From: an uncultured Collinsella sp.
GTDB lineage: Bacteria; Actinomycetota; Coriobacteriia; Coriobacteriales; Coriobacteriaceae
Assembly (NCBI GenBank): GCA_902489665.1
Contig: CABUAT010000007.1
Span: forward strand, 1-64,000
Length of the DNA stretch: 64,000 nucleotides
Direction of reading: 5' to 3'
How positions within the stretch are numbered: position 1 is the stretch's first letter; every line of letters starts with the position of its first letter. Positions 23,817-32,571 of this stretch are shown in pieces. A program made the translations under genes and the position numbers. The notes beneath the pieces are model-generated. The model made no database searches, was not told the origin of the DNA, and worked only from the letters and a program-made list of their open reading frames with translations.

Positions 23817-24827
23817 CTAGCTGCTCGCGCGTTGCACGAGCTTAACGGGGACAAGCGTCTCCATCTCGGGCTCTTCGCCGCGCAGCAGGGCGAGCAGGGC
23901 CTGACATCCCTCGTGCGCGAGGCGCTCGGGGAAGCGGCGGATGGTGCTGATTTGCGGCGTCGGAAGCTGCGCGTAAACGGAATCGTCGAAGCCGATGAGA
24001 CGGACGTCTTCGGGTACGCGCTTGCCGGCGGCAACGAGCGCACGCAGCGCGCCCACGGCTGCGTGGTCGCTATGGGCGAAGACGCCGTCGACGGGGTAGC
24101 CCGTGGAGAGGAAGTCGGTCACGAGCTCTTCCGACTCGATGATGCTCGGCTGCTTACCCGAGACAAACAGCTGGTAGTCGCGGCGTAGCGGCATTCCGTG
24201 CGCGGCGAGCGCCCGCTCGTAGCCCATCTGGCGCTCGTTGCCGGGGTAGTTGGCGGTAAAACTCGAGATGCTCAGGATGTCCTTGCAGCCGCGCTCGATG
24301 AGGTGCTCGGTCGCCATGTAGCCACCGCCGATGTTGTCGGAGCCCACGTGTGGGAAACCGAGGTCGTTTTCGGGCGCACGGTCGATGCAGACCACGGGGA
24401 TTCCGTGGGGGACGAACTCGCCGTCGAGCCTGCGCAGGCCGGAGATACAGATGATACCGTCGGCCTGCTTGCTTGCCAGCGTGCGGAAGTAGTCACGCTC
24501 GCGGGCGGGGTCATTGGCGCTGTTGCAAACAAAGACCGAGTAGTCCTCGGTTGCCAGCTCGCGCTCCACATGCAGGGCGATCTTGGAAAAGAAGTCGTTG
24601 GAGATGTCCGGCACGATCATGCCGATGGTCCGGGACTGGGCCATACGGAGGCTCTTCGCCGCCATGTTCGTGACGTAGCCGTATTCCTTTAGGGCGGCTT
24701 CCACGCGTTTGCGGGTGTCTTCGGAAAAACGGCCGCTGCCGTTGATGACGTGGGAGACCGTGGCGACGGATACGCCGGCCGCGACGGCAATCTGGCGCAT
24801 GGATGGGCGCTTGCCTGGTGTGGGCAT
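23817..24827 (-). CDS. LacI-family transcriptional repressor
   Basis: 336 residues. The HTH at the N-terminus reads SMRQIAVAAGVSVATVSHVINGSGRFSEDTRKRVEAAL, with the hinge helix after it (TNMAAKSLRMAQ). The periplasmic-binding-protein-like effector domain runs to the C-terminus. It is convergent with the epimerase-rpiB operon. The same 16-base operator type occurs once at its own promoter (24851) and twice before the epimerase gene, so it very likely controls both. The inducer is presumably a sugar or sugar phosphate from this locus. Confidence 0.93.
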   Translation of the reverse strand: MPTPGKRPSMRQIAVAAGVSVATVSHVINGSGRFSEDTRKRVEAALKEYGYVTNMAAKSLRMAQSRTIGMIVPDISNDFFSKIALHVERELATEDYSVFVCNSANDPARERDYFRTLASKQADGIICISGLRRLDGEFVPHGIPVVCIDRAPENDLGFPHVGSDNIGGGYMATEHLIERGCKDILSISSFTANYPGNERQMGYERALAAHGMPLRRDYQLFVSGKQPSIIESEELVTDFLSTGYPVDGVFAHSDHAAVGALRALVAAGKRVPEDVRLIGFDDSVYAQLPTPQISTIRRFPERLAHEGCQALLALLRGEEPEMETLVPVKLVQRASS

Positions 24828-24850
24828 GGGGCCTCCTGCTGCTTTCGGGT

Positions 24851-24866
24851 GGTTAACAGATTAACC
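24851..24866. promoter_or_regulatory. LacI autoregulatory operator
   Basis: GGTTAACAGATTAACC has six perfect base pairs per arm. It lies 24 bases upstream of the lacI start and shares GGTTAA(N4)TTAA with the sites at 22424 and 22458. Confidence 0.75.
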
Positions 24867-24879
24867 GAGATTGTAGCGC

Positions 24880-25077
24880 ATGCGCGATGCCGTAATGGGT
24901 CGCTTCGAAGTCGTTTTGTCGCGCTCGGTCTGCACCTTGGATAAGAAGGAGTTCGTCGAGCACTCCGATCCGGAGCGCACGCGCGCCAACATCCCGCTGT
25001 TCCAGCAGGGCATCATGATACAGCAGCTCAACTCCGAGAAGCTCGTGGTCGAGACCATGGTGAAGTTCTGCGGCTAG
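24880..25077 (+). CDS. Small ORF of unknown nature, possibly a gene remnant
   Basis: 65 codons with GC-rich, coding-like third positions, beginning 14 bases after the LacI operator and divergent from lacI. No ribosome site precedes the ATG at 24880. The product (EHSDPERTRANIPLFQQGIMIQQLNSE near its end) is hydrophilic and unfamiliar to me. It may be the 3' remainder of a larger gene lost by deletion. I report it because the codon pattern is not random. Confidence 0.3.
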   Translation: MRDAVMGRFEVVLSRSVCTLDKKEFVEHSDPERTRANIPLFQQGIMIQQLNSEKLVVETMVKFCG

Positions 25078-25168
25078 TAATTACTGCATTACATATTCTG
25101 TTGTCACCTGGGAGGCTTTTTGCGGGCCTCTTTGTGTTGCTATGGAGCCCTGGCCTGTCGATAAACAA

Positions 25169-25200
25169 AGCGCCCGCTTGCCGGGGAGCAAGCGGGCGCT
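25169..25200 (-). terminator. Terminator of the pknB operon
   Basis: AGCGCCCGCTTGC pairs perfectly with GCAAGCGGGCGCT; on the minus strand TTGTTTATCG follows. Confidence 0.85.
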
Positions 25201-25251
25201 TCTGAGCGAATATGTTTGCGGCCATAGCCGCTGCAGGTGATGGGTTGTCGA

Positions 25252-27198
25252 CTAGTTAGTCGTCGTGTCGGAATCGTCACCCGAGGCAGAGCCAGAAAGC
25301 GAAACCGTCAGCGTGATCGTGCTGTCGGTGGACTGCTTGCCGGTGGGGGAGACGCCCGTAACGGTGGCGTTTTCGTTGCCGCTCACGGGGTTGCCGTTCT
25401 GATCGCAGAATGCGATGTTGTAGAAACCGGCGTTGTTGAGCGCGGTGACGGCGGCGGAGATGCTCTTGCCGTACAGGTTACCCGGGACGCTGGCCTTGCC
25501 GGACTTCTTGGCGATGACGACGGTGATCGTGGCACCGGGCTTCTGCTTGCCGCTAGGGTTCCAGCTAATTACGGTGCCCTCGGTAACCGAGTCGTTTTCC
25601 TGGTAGCTCACGTCGACGCCAAAGCCAGCCATGTCGAGAGCGTTGCGTGCCTGGGCCTCGGTCATGTCGGTCAGATCGGGGACGGAGGTGGTGTCAGGAC
25701 CGCTGGAGACCTTATACGAGATGGTCGTGCCCTTCTCGACTTCCTTGCCGGCATCAGTGCCCTGCTCAAAGACCTGGCCTTCGTCGGCCTCGTTGGCCTC
25801 CTCGGTTGCGTTGCCCTTCAGGCCCACGCTTGCCAGCGCGGCCTCGGCCTGGTCCTTGGTTAGGCCGACGAGCTGCGGAACCTCAACTTTCTCGGAGGGC
25901 TTGGGGCCCTTGGAGATCACCAGGTTCACCTTGGAGCCCTTGGGCTTCTTAGTGTTGCCGTTGGGGGTCTGCTCGGCAACCTTGCCCTCGTCGACATCGT
26001 CGTTATAGCTCTGGTCGACAGTTCCGACCTCAAGGCCGGCCTCCTTGATCAGCTCGATAGCGGTCTGCTGGTCCTTGTTAAGCACATCGGGCACCGTAAC
26101 CTGCTCGCCCCCAAAGAGCCCGGTGGCGAAGGCCACCACAACGCCAACCACGGCGATTGCGGCGACTACGGCGGCGATAATCTTGTTCTTGTTGGACTTG
26201 GGCTGATCGACCTCGTAGGAACCGGTGGAACCCGAGACGGCGCTGCGGGGGTTGGTCTGTCCGCTTACGCCCGATACGGGGCGAACCATAGCGCGCGTGG
26301 AGTCAGACAGCTCACGGGTCTTGGTAGCGCCCAGGTCGCCCGCGGCGCCAATGATGCGCGTGGGCTCGGAGACGTTGACGGCGCGGCCGGACAGGTAGTT
26401 GTTGAGCACCTGGCGCAGCTCGTCTGCCGTCTGGAAGCGGTTCGCCGGGTCCTTTTCCATGCACTTGAGGATGATGCGCTCCAGATCGGCATCGACGCCG
26501 GAGTTGACTTGGCTCGGCGGAACCGGCAGTTCGTTTACCTGCTTGAGCGCAACTGAGATGGCGTCGTCGCCGTCAAAGGGGACGCGACCGGTGGCGCACT
26601 CGTACATGACGACGCCCAGCGAGTAGATATCCGAGGTGGGGCCGAGGTCCTGACCGCGGGTCTGCTCGGGGCTGACGTAGTGGGCGGTTCCCAGCACGTT
26701 GTTGTCTTGCGTGAGGTGGCTGTTCTTGGCGCGCGCGATGCCAAAGTCCATCACCTTGATGTTGCCGTCGGGCAGCACCATGATGTTCTGCGGCTTAATG
26801 TCGCGGTGGATGATCTCGTGCTTGTGGGCGACCGAAAGCGCGGAGCTGATCTGCGAGCCGATCTGCGCGACCTTCTTGGGGTCGAGGGCGCCGTGGCTCT
26901 TGATGCCGCTCTTAAGGTCGGTACCGCGCAGGTACTCCATGACGATGTAATAGGTGTCGCCGTCCTTGCCCCAATCGTAGACGCCCACGATATAGGGGGA
27001 GGAGAGGCCGGCTGCTGCCTGGGCCTCCTGCTTAAAGCGTGCGGCGAAGGTCGCGTCGCCAGCATACTGCGGCAGCATGATCTTGACGGCTACCGTGCGG
27101 TCGAGAACCTGGTCCTGTGCACGGTAGACGGTCGCCATGCCGCCTGTTCCCACCTTATCCTTGAGGAGGTATCTTCCCCCGAGGACCCTCTGTTCCAT
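25252..27198 (-). CDS. pknB: PknB-type Ser/Thr kinase with PASTA repeats
   Basis: 648 residues from the ATG at 27198 (AGGAG 7 bases upstream); an ATG at 27213 precedes that ribosome site and is less likely. The cytoplasmic kinase domain (about 10-275) has a glycine loop VGTGGMATVY, lysine in AVKIM, HRDIKPQN and DFG. A Thr/Ser-rich juxtamembrane stretch precedes one transmembrane helix near 335-355. Four PASTA repeats follow outside (TVPDVLNKDQ, EVPQLVGLT, SVPDLTDMT, SVPGNLYGKS), which bind muropeptides or lipid II. It is the last gene of the fha-pstP-rodA/pbp-pknB cluster and phosphorylates cell-wall and division proteins; PstP reverses this. Confidence 0.95.
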   Translation of the reverse strand: MEQRVLGGRYLLKDKVGTGGMATVYRAQDQVLDRTVAVKIMLPQYAGDATFAARFKQEAQAAAGLSSPYIVGVYDWGKDGDTYYIVMEYLRGTDLKSGIKSHGALDPKKVAQIGSQISSALSVAHKHEIIHRDIKPQNIMVLPDGNIKVMDFGIARAKNSHLTQDNNVLGTAHYVSPEQTRGQDLGPTSDIYSLGVVMYECATGRVPFDGDDAISVALKQVNELPVPPSQVNSGVDADLERIILKCMEKDPANRFQTADELRQVLNNYLSGRAVNVSEPTRIIGAAGDLGATKTRELSDSTRAMVRPVSGVSGQTNPRSAVSGSTGSYEVDQPKSNKNKIIAAVVAAIAVVGVVVAFATGLFGGEQVTVPDVLNKDQQTAIELIKEAGLEVGTVDQSYNDDVDEGKVAEQTPNGNTKKPKGSKVNLVISKGPKPSEKVEVPQLVGLTKDQAEAALASVGLKGNATEEANEADEGQVFEQGTDAGKEVEKGTTISYKVSSGPDTTSVPDLTDMTEAQARNALDMAGFGVDVSYQENDSVTEGTVISWNPSGKQKPGATITVVIAKKSGKASVPGNLYGKSISAAVTALNNAGFYNIAFCDQNGNPVSGNENATVTGVSPTGKQSTDSTITLTVSLSGSASGDDSDTTTN

Positions 27199-27330
27199 TC
27201 CTGCTCCTAACATAACTATTCGCTCAACGATGTGTGTAGTACCTACGATGTGGCCGCTGGGGCCGTGTGACGCGTTGCCGCTAACCCTTAGGCCGCGGCG
27301 CGCCTCGGGTGTCCGATTCGATCATGGGCA

Positions 27331-30201
27331 TCACGCTCCCTGTGCGGCAAGCGCCGCGGTCAGGACGATACCGGCGATCTTGGCGGCCTTGACGTCATGC
27401 TTGTCGAAATCCTCCAAGGCCACCGAGATGGCGACCGTGGGTGAATCGTAAGGTGCAAAGCCAACGAACATCGAGTTGACGTTGGTGCCGCCAGTCTCGG
27501 CCGAGCCGGTCTTGCCGGCGACCTTGACGCCGGGGATTTGGGCATCGGTGCCGGTGCCGGACTGGACGACGGCAAGCATGGCCTGCTTGACCTGGTCGGC
27601 CGTGGCGGAGCTGACGGCCTGACCAAGCGAGCGGGACTGCGTGGTCTTGACCACGGTTCCGTCCGGGGCGAGTACCTGGGCTACAAAGTACGGGTCCATG
27701 ACCACGCCGCTGTTAGCGATGGCGGCGGCAATCACGGCGTTTTGCATGACGGTGGTCTGCGGGCCGGGCGTGTGGTCCATGCCGACAGGCTGGCCGGCGC
27801 CGGCCCAGGCGGTCTCCCACTCGGTCATGAGCGACGGGTCGGCCATGATGGAGGCCGCGGAGGTCAGGTCCTGGCCGAGCTTTTGGCCGTAGCCAAAGGC
27901 GTTGGCAAACTGCACGAGCGTGTTTGCGCCAACTTCGTTTGCCACCTGGCCAAAGACGACGTTGGAGGACACGGCAAAGGCCTGCTGCAGGCTGATGGTG
28001 CCGTAGCTCTCGTTGGCATAGTTGGTGACCGGTGCGTTGCCGATGTCCATGGAGCCGGGCGCCTGGTAGGTGCTGGTAAGGCTGGCGGTACCGGTCTCGA
28101 GTGCCGCGGAAAGCGTAACGACCTTAAACGTTGAGCCCGGCGTGTACAGCGCGTCCATGGCGCGATTGTACATGGAGCCGTCCTCGCCGCCGCCCGTCTG
28201 CAGCAGGGCATCGATGTTGGTGTTGTCGTAGGTGGGCGAGCTGGCACATGCGAGCACCGCGCCGGTACGCGGGTCGATGACCACTACAGCGCCCTTAAAG
28301 CCCTTGAGTGCTTGCTCGGCCGCCGTCTGGATACGCGAGTCGATGGTGAGCTTGGCGGTGTTGCCCGGTTGGGTCTGGCCCGCGAGCGACGCGATGGCAT
28401 TGTTCCAGCTGGAGTAATCCTTAGAGCCGGTGAGCGTGTCGTTCATGGCGCTCTCGATGGCGGTGGTGCCATACTGCTGGCTCACATAGCCAACCACGTG
28501 CGCTGCCAGGTTACCGTTGGGGTAGGAGCGTACGTAGGTGCCGTCCTCCTGCTGCAGCGACTCGGCCAGCGTCACGCCGTCGGACGTGATGATGGAGCCG
28601 CGCTGGATGTACTTGGAGCGGGCGATGGTGTGGTTGTTGGTCGGCATGTCCTGATAGTCCTTGGCCTTGATGACCTGGACATAGGTGAGGTTGCCGATAA
28701 GGATGGCGAACAGCGCCGTAAAGGCGAGCACCGCACGGGTTAGACGGTTGGCGAGCGCAACGCGGCCGAGCACACCGGATTCAGGCGTGTCGAGCAGGCG
28801 ACGGCGCATACGCGAGCCGATGGAATGGCTGCCGCTGCCGTAGGAAGACGAGGTGGCAAAGCGCGTGCCCGTCGGGGCGGCGGCAGATGCGACCTGATCA
28901 TCGGTGATGGCGGCCATGGTGCCGGTGCCGGTAAGCTCGGCCTCGCGTCCGGTCGCCTCGTCACCGGCGCGCAGCAGGAGCGCGACGATGATAAAGCTCG
29001 CCAGCAGAGAGGAGCCGCCCTGGCTCATAAAGGGCAGAGTGACGCCGGTCAGCGGGATCAGGCGGGTTACGCCGCCAACGATCAAGAAGGCCTGGAAGCT
29101 GATGGCGGCCGTAAGGCCTGTGGCACTAAAGGCGGCGAGGTCGGATTTAGCGCGGGCAGCCGTGGTGAGGCCACGCACGGCAAAGAGCATAAACAGGATG
29201 AGCACGGCGCCGCCGCCCAAAAGGCCCATCTCCTCGCCGATAGCCGAGAAGATAAAGTCGGACTCGACGACAGGGATGTTGTTGGCCATGCCGTTGCCGA
29301 TGCCAACACCGACCAGACCACCATCGGCAAGCGAGAAGAGCGACTGGACGATCTGGTAGCCCTGGCCCTGGGCGTCCTTAAACGGATCGAGCCAAACCTG
29401 GAAACGCACCTGAACGTGAGACAGGAACTTGTAGGCGCCCACGGCTCCAACGGCTAAGAGCGCAAGGCCGATAACGACATACGAAAAGCGCCCCGTGGCA
29501 ACGTAGAGCATCAGCAAGAAGATGGTGTAGAACAGCACGGCCGAACCCAGGTCGCGTTCGAAGACGACGACGAGCAGGCACACACCCCACACGGCAAACA
29601 GCGGCAGCAGCAGTCGCAGGCGAGGGATCTTAAAGCCCAGAATCTTGCGGTTGGAGATGGAGAGCAGCTCGCGGTTCTCGGCCAGGTAGCCGGCCAGGAA
29701 CAGGACGATAAAGACCTTGGCGAACTCGCCGGGCTGGATGGTAAAGCCCGCGATGCGAATCCACAGCTTGGAGCCCGAGATCGTGGTGCCGATAAAGATA
29801 GGCAGCATCAGCAGAATGATGCCGATAATGCCAAAGGTGTACTTGTAGCGCATGACCACGTCGAGGTTTTTGACTAGTGCAAGCGTTCCCACCATGAGCG
29901 CCACCGAGACAAACAGGATGATGAGCTGTGAGATGGCGAGAGCGGGGGCGAGACGCGTCACGAACGTGATGCCGATGCCCGAAAGTATAAATACGATGGG
30001 CAGGATGGCGGGGTCGGCACCGGGCGCCAAGATGCGCACGGCAATGTGGGCCGCGGCAAAGGCGGCAAAGAGGCCGATCGGTACGGCGAGCGTCTCAAAG
30101 GAGATGGCAGCGCCCGCGGTGAGGACGTACATCGCATACAGCAGGATGACGGGGAACGCCGAGGCGATGAGCAAGAGCAGCTCGGTGTTGCGGCGACTCA
30201 T
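27331..30201 (-). CDS. FtsW/RodA-PBP transpeptidase fusion
   Basis: 956 residues from the ATG at 30201 (AAAGGGAGTG upstream). Residues 1-400 form a SEDS glycosyltransferase (FtsW/RodA/SpoVE) with about ten transmembrane helices and the family segments GQGYQIVQSLFSLADGGLVGVGIGNG and FMSQGGSS. A cytoplasmic linker of about 75 residues leads to a further transmembrane helix near 485-510 and a class B penicillin-binding protein: dimerisation region, catalytic Ser near 690 in PGSTFKVV, SSN near 744 and KTGS near 897. It therefore carries both polymerisation and crosslinking activities in one chain. In most actinobacteria these are adjacent rodA and pbpA genes. There is no frame break at the junction, so this is a true fusion. 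Confidence 0.93.
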   Translation of the reverse strand: MSRRNTELLLLIASAFPVILLYAMYVLTAGAAISFETLAVPIGLFAAFAAAHIAVRILAPGADPAILPIVFILSGIGITFVTRLAPALAISQLIILFVSVALMVGTLALVKNLDVVMRYKYTFGIIGIILLMLPIFIGTTISGSKLWIRIAGFTIQPGEFAKVFIVLFLAGYLAENRELLSISNRKILGFKIPRLRLLLPLFAVWGVCLLVVVFERDLGSAVLFYTIFLLMLYVATGRFSYVVIGLALLAVGAVGAYKFLSHVQVRFQVWLDPFKDAQGQGYQIVQSLFSLADGGLVGVGIGNGMANNIPVVESDFIFSAIGEEMGLLGGGAVLILFMLFAVRGLTTAARAKSDLAAFSATGLTAAISFQAFLIVGGVTRLIPLTGVTLPFMSQGGSSLLASFIIVALLLRAGDEATGREAELTGTGTMAAITDDQVASAAAPTGTRFATSSSYGSGSHSIGSRMRRRLLDTPESGVLGRVALANRLTRAVLAFTALFAILIGNLTYVQVIKAKDYQDMPTNNHTIARSKYIQRGSIITSDGVTLAESLQQEDGTYVRSYPNGNLAAHVVGYVSQQYGTTAIESAMNDTLTGSKDYSSWNNAIASLAGQTQPGNTAKLTIDSRIQTAAEQALKGFKGAVVVIDPRTGAVLACASSPTYDNTNIDALLQTGGGEDGSMYNRAMDALYTPGSTFKVVTLSAALETGTASLTSTYQAPGSMDIGNAPVTNYANESYGTISLQQAFAVSSNVVFGQVANEVGANTLVQFANAFGYGQKLGQDLTSAASIMADPSLMTEWETAWAGAGQPVGMDHTPGPQTTVMQNAVIAAAIANSGVVMDPYFVAQVLAPDGTVVKTTQSRSLGQAVSSATADQVKQAMLAVVQSGTGTDAQIPGVKVAGKTGSAETGGTNVNSMFVGFAPYDSPTVAISVALEDFDKHDVKAAKIAGIVLTAALAAQGA

Positions 30202-30217
30202 AAGCGGCACTCCCTTT

Positions 30218-32152
30218 CTAATTCTTATCGGAGGCTTCGGCCTCGGCGGACTGTTCGGCGGTTTTCTCGGAATCTGATTCGGAGGTCGATCCCTGATTGG
30301 TGTTGTCGCGAATCGTTTGCGCGTCGATCACCTGGCGGGTCTGCTCCTCGTCGATCTGGTGGCGGTACTTGGATATCGTGTCCTGCGCATCGTCGACACT
30401 TGTTTGCGGAATGCCCGCCTTGAGGCGGTTTTGCGTGTCTTCGGGCAGGTCGGACAGCTTGATGCTGGTTTCGCTTTCGAGCCAGTGGAGCTTGAGTCCG
30501 AGTGGCTTGCCGGGCAGGCCGCGCCAGACGGCGACATTGCCCTGGTAGGTACCCAGGTAGTACGAGCCGGTGACACCCGTGTAGGCCCAGATGCCAGCTG
30601 CTAGCACAAAGACGAGGGCCAGGATGGCGGCGATAGTAACATTGCGGCGACGCACGCGTTGCGCCTCGCGCATAACGCCATCGTCAACCAGGTCAACGAC
30701 TACTACGGTTACGTTGTCGTGGCCGCCGGCGGCAAGCGCCGCGTCCACTAGGTTGTCGACGCAGATTTGCGCGGTTGAGGACTGCGTGGCGATGTTCTCG
30801 ATATCGCTATCGGGAATCATGCTCGAAAGGCCGTCGGAGCACAGGATCAGGCGGTCGCCCTCCTCGATATGCAGGGTAAAGTGGTCGGCGTACATGGCAG
30901 GGTCCGAGCCCAGCGCGCGGGTGATGACCGAGCGGTTGGGATGGACGCGGGCCTCGTCGGCCGTAATCTCGCCGGCGTCCACGAGCTCTTCCACATAGGA
31001 GTGGTCGCGGGTCACGCGAATCAGCGTGCCCTCGTGGAGCAGGTAGGCGCGCGAGTCGCCCACGTGGGCGATGGCGAGCGTGTCGTTTTCGATATAGGCG
31101 CAGGTGGCCGTGCAACCCATGCCGGGCTTGCCCAGGCCATTCAAGGCGGCCTCGATCACAGCGGCGTTGGCGGCCTCGACAGCTGCAGCCAGGCGTGCCG
31201 CATCGGCAGACTGCGGGGCTGTCTTGGCGATGGTCTCGACGGCGATGGAGGATGCCACCTCACCGGCGGCGTGGCCGCCCATGCCATCGCACACGCAAAA
31301 GAGCGGCGACTGCACCAGGTAGGAATCCTCATTGTGCGGGCGCACGCAGCCAACGTCGGAGCGGGCGCCCCACATGAGCTGCGTGGTGGTGCCGGCATCA
31401 TAGGTCGAGTCGGTTTCGATGCGCTCCTCGGCCAGGGGCTCAAAGCTCATGGTCGAGCCGGGGTCCTTGAGCTTGGCTTCTACGGCGGCAACGTCGATTT
31501 CTGCCGTGTCACCGGGGGAGACGGTATCGGCCTCGGCACTTGGGGCGGCGTCGTTGTCGTCCGGGGAGTCGAGCTCCTCGGACGTGTGGACGGCCGGTTG
31601 GTCGTCTTGCGGTTCGAGAATCATGGGCTCGGGCGTCGCAAAGTGCGACGGAGCGGGCGTGCTTTGGGGCTGAGCAGCGGGTTCGGCAGCGACGATGGGC
31701 TCGCTTGCGGGTGCAGACTGCGGGGCCTCGGGTGCGGGGGCGTCCTCGGGGGAGGGCACTGCCTCGGGCGCCGGCGTGGATGCGGGCACGACCTCGGACG
31801 CCGAGGCTACGGGAAACACCGGAGCGGCGGGCTCGGGCGTCTCAAACACTGCGGCGCTCTCGTTGATTGCCGTGGCGACAGGCTCGGCAAAGTGGGCCGG
31901 CGCCGGCGTTGTCTCGGGTGCTGCGGACTGCTCGGCGGCATGCGCACCGATGGGTGCTGCCGCGGCATCCTCTGCGCCCTCGTCATCGGCGAGGGCCGAA
32001 TAATCATGCGTTACATGCGAAAGAGGCAGGGAGAACACGGTGTCCTCGGGCTCCACGGGCGCGGAGTCCGCCGGAGCGGCGTGGGCCGGTGCAGCCGCGG
32101 CGGCAGCCGGTGCCTCGGTCATGGTTGCGGACTTGTTCTCCTCGTCGATCAT
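30218..32152 (-). CDS. pstP: PstP-like PP2C Ser/Thr phosphatase with long N-terminal extension
   Basis: 644 residues; its ATG overlaps the stop codon of the FHA gene by ATGA. The PP2C domain starts near residue 255 (WGARSDVGCVRPHNEDS) and has the metal sites CDGMGGHAAGE, VGDSRAYLL, LILCSDGLSS and GGHDNVTVV. A transmembrane helix follows near 510-535 and an extracytoplasmic domain of about 110 residues ends the protein. The unusual part is the first 250 residues: an Ala/Pro/Glu-rich, low-complexity region absent from canonical PstP, where the phosphatase domain is N-terminal. It dephosphorylates kinase substrates of the same cluster. Confidence 0.93.
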   Translation of the reverse strand: MIDEENKSATMTEAPAAAAAAPAHAAPADSAPVEPEDTVFSLPLSHVTHDYSALADDEGAEDAAAAPIGAHAAEQSAAPETTPAPAHFAEPVATAINESAAVFETPEPAAPVFPVASASEVVPASTPAPEAVPSPEDAPAPEAPQSAPASEPIVAAEPAAQPQSTPAPSHFATPEPMILEPQDDQPAVHTSEELDSPDDNDAAPSAEADTVSPGDTAEIDVAAVEAKLKDPGSTMSFEPLAEERIETDSTYDAGTTTQLMWGARSDVGCVRPHNEDSYLVQSPLFCVCDGMGGHAAGEVASSIAVETIAKTAPQSADAARLAAAVEAANAAVIEAALNGLGKPGMGCTATCAYIENDTLAIAHVGDSRAYLLHEGTLIRVTRDHSYVEELVDAGEITADEARVHPNRSVITRALGSDPAMYADHFTLHIEEGDRLILCSDGLSSMIPDSDIENIATQSSTAQICVDNLVDAALAAGGHDNVTVVVVDLVDDGVMREAQRVRRRNVTIAAILALVFVLAAGIWAYTGVTGSYYLGTYQGNVAVWRGLPGKPLGLKLHWLESETSIKLSDLPEDTQNRLKAGIPQTSVDDAQDTISKYRHQIDEEQTRQVIDAQTIRDNTNQGSTSESDSEKTAEQSAEAEASDKN

Positions 32153-32565
32153 CGACGGTTCACCTTCATGACCACATCGCCAATCTGAACCTCGTCGCCC
32201 TCGCGCAGCGTCGCGGGCTCCACGAGCTGGCGGCCGTTGACGAGCGTGCCGTTAAGCGAGTTGAGGTCCTCGATGATGAGTGCAGGGCCCTGCAGCGAAA
32301 AGCGTGCGTGCGAGGCCGAGACAAACGGTTCGTTGATGCAGATGTCCGAAGACGGCGAGCGGCCGACGATGACGGGGCCGAGCATATCCACGTGGATGCC
32401 GCGGATGCCGCGCGGACCCTTGTCCACATCGATCGTCCAGATAGCCGAGTCGCGGCGCTGGCCGCGCACGAGGCCCACGCCGGTCTTCATGACGGCGAAC
32501 AGGAAGATATAGAGCAGGGCGACCAGGACGATGCGGCCTGCAAAAAGGACGATATCGATGTTCAT
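32149..32565 (-). CDS. fhaB: FhaB-like membrane-anchored FHA protein
   Basis: 138 residues. An N-terminal transmembrane helix (VLFAGRIVLVALLYIFLFAVM) precedes a cytoplasmic FHA domain with the phosphothreonine-binding signature VGRSPSSDICINEPFVSASHARF and LNSLNGTLVNG. FhaB (FipA) scaffolds phosphorylated division and cell-wall proteins. It lies between fhaA (6 bases upstream) and pstP (4-base overlap). Confidence 0.93.
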   Translation of the reverse strand: MNIDIVLFAGRIVLVALLYIFLFAVMKTGVGLVRGQRRDSAIWTIDVDKGPRGIRGIHVDMLGPVIVGRSPSSDICINEPFVSASHARFSLQGPALIIEDLNSLNGTLVNGRQLVEPATLREGDEVQIGDVVMKVNRR

Positions 32566-32571
32566 AAGCGA

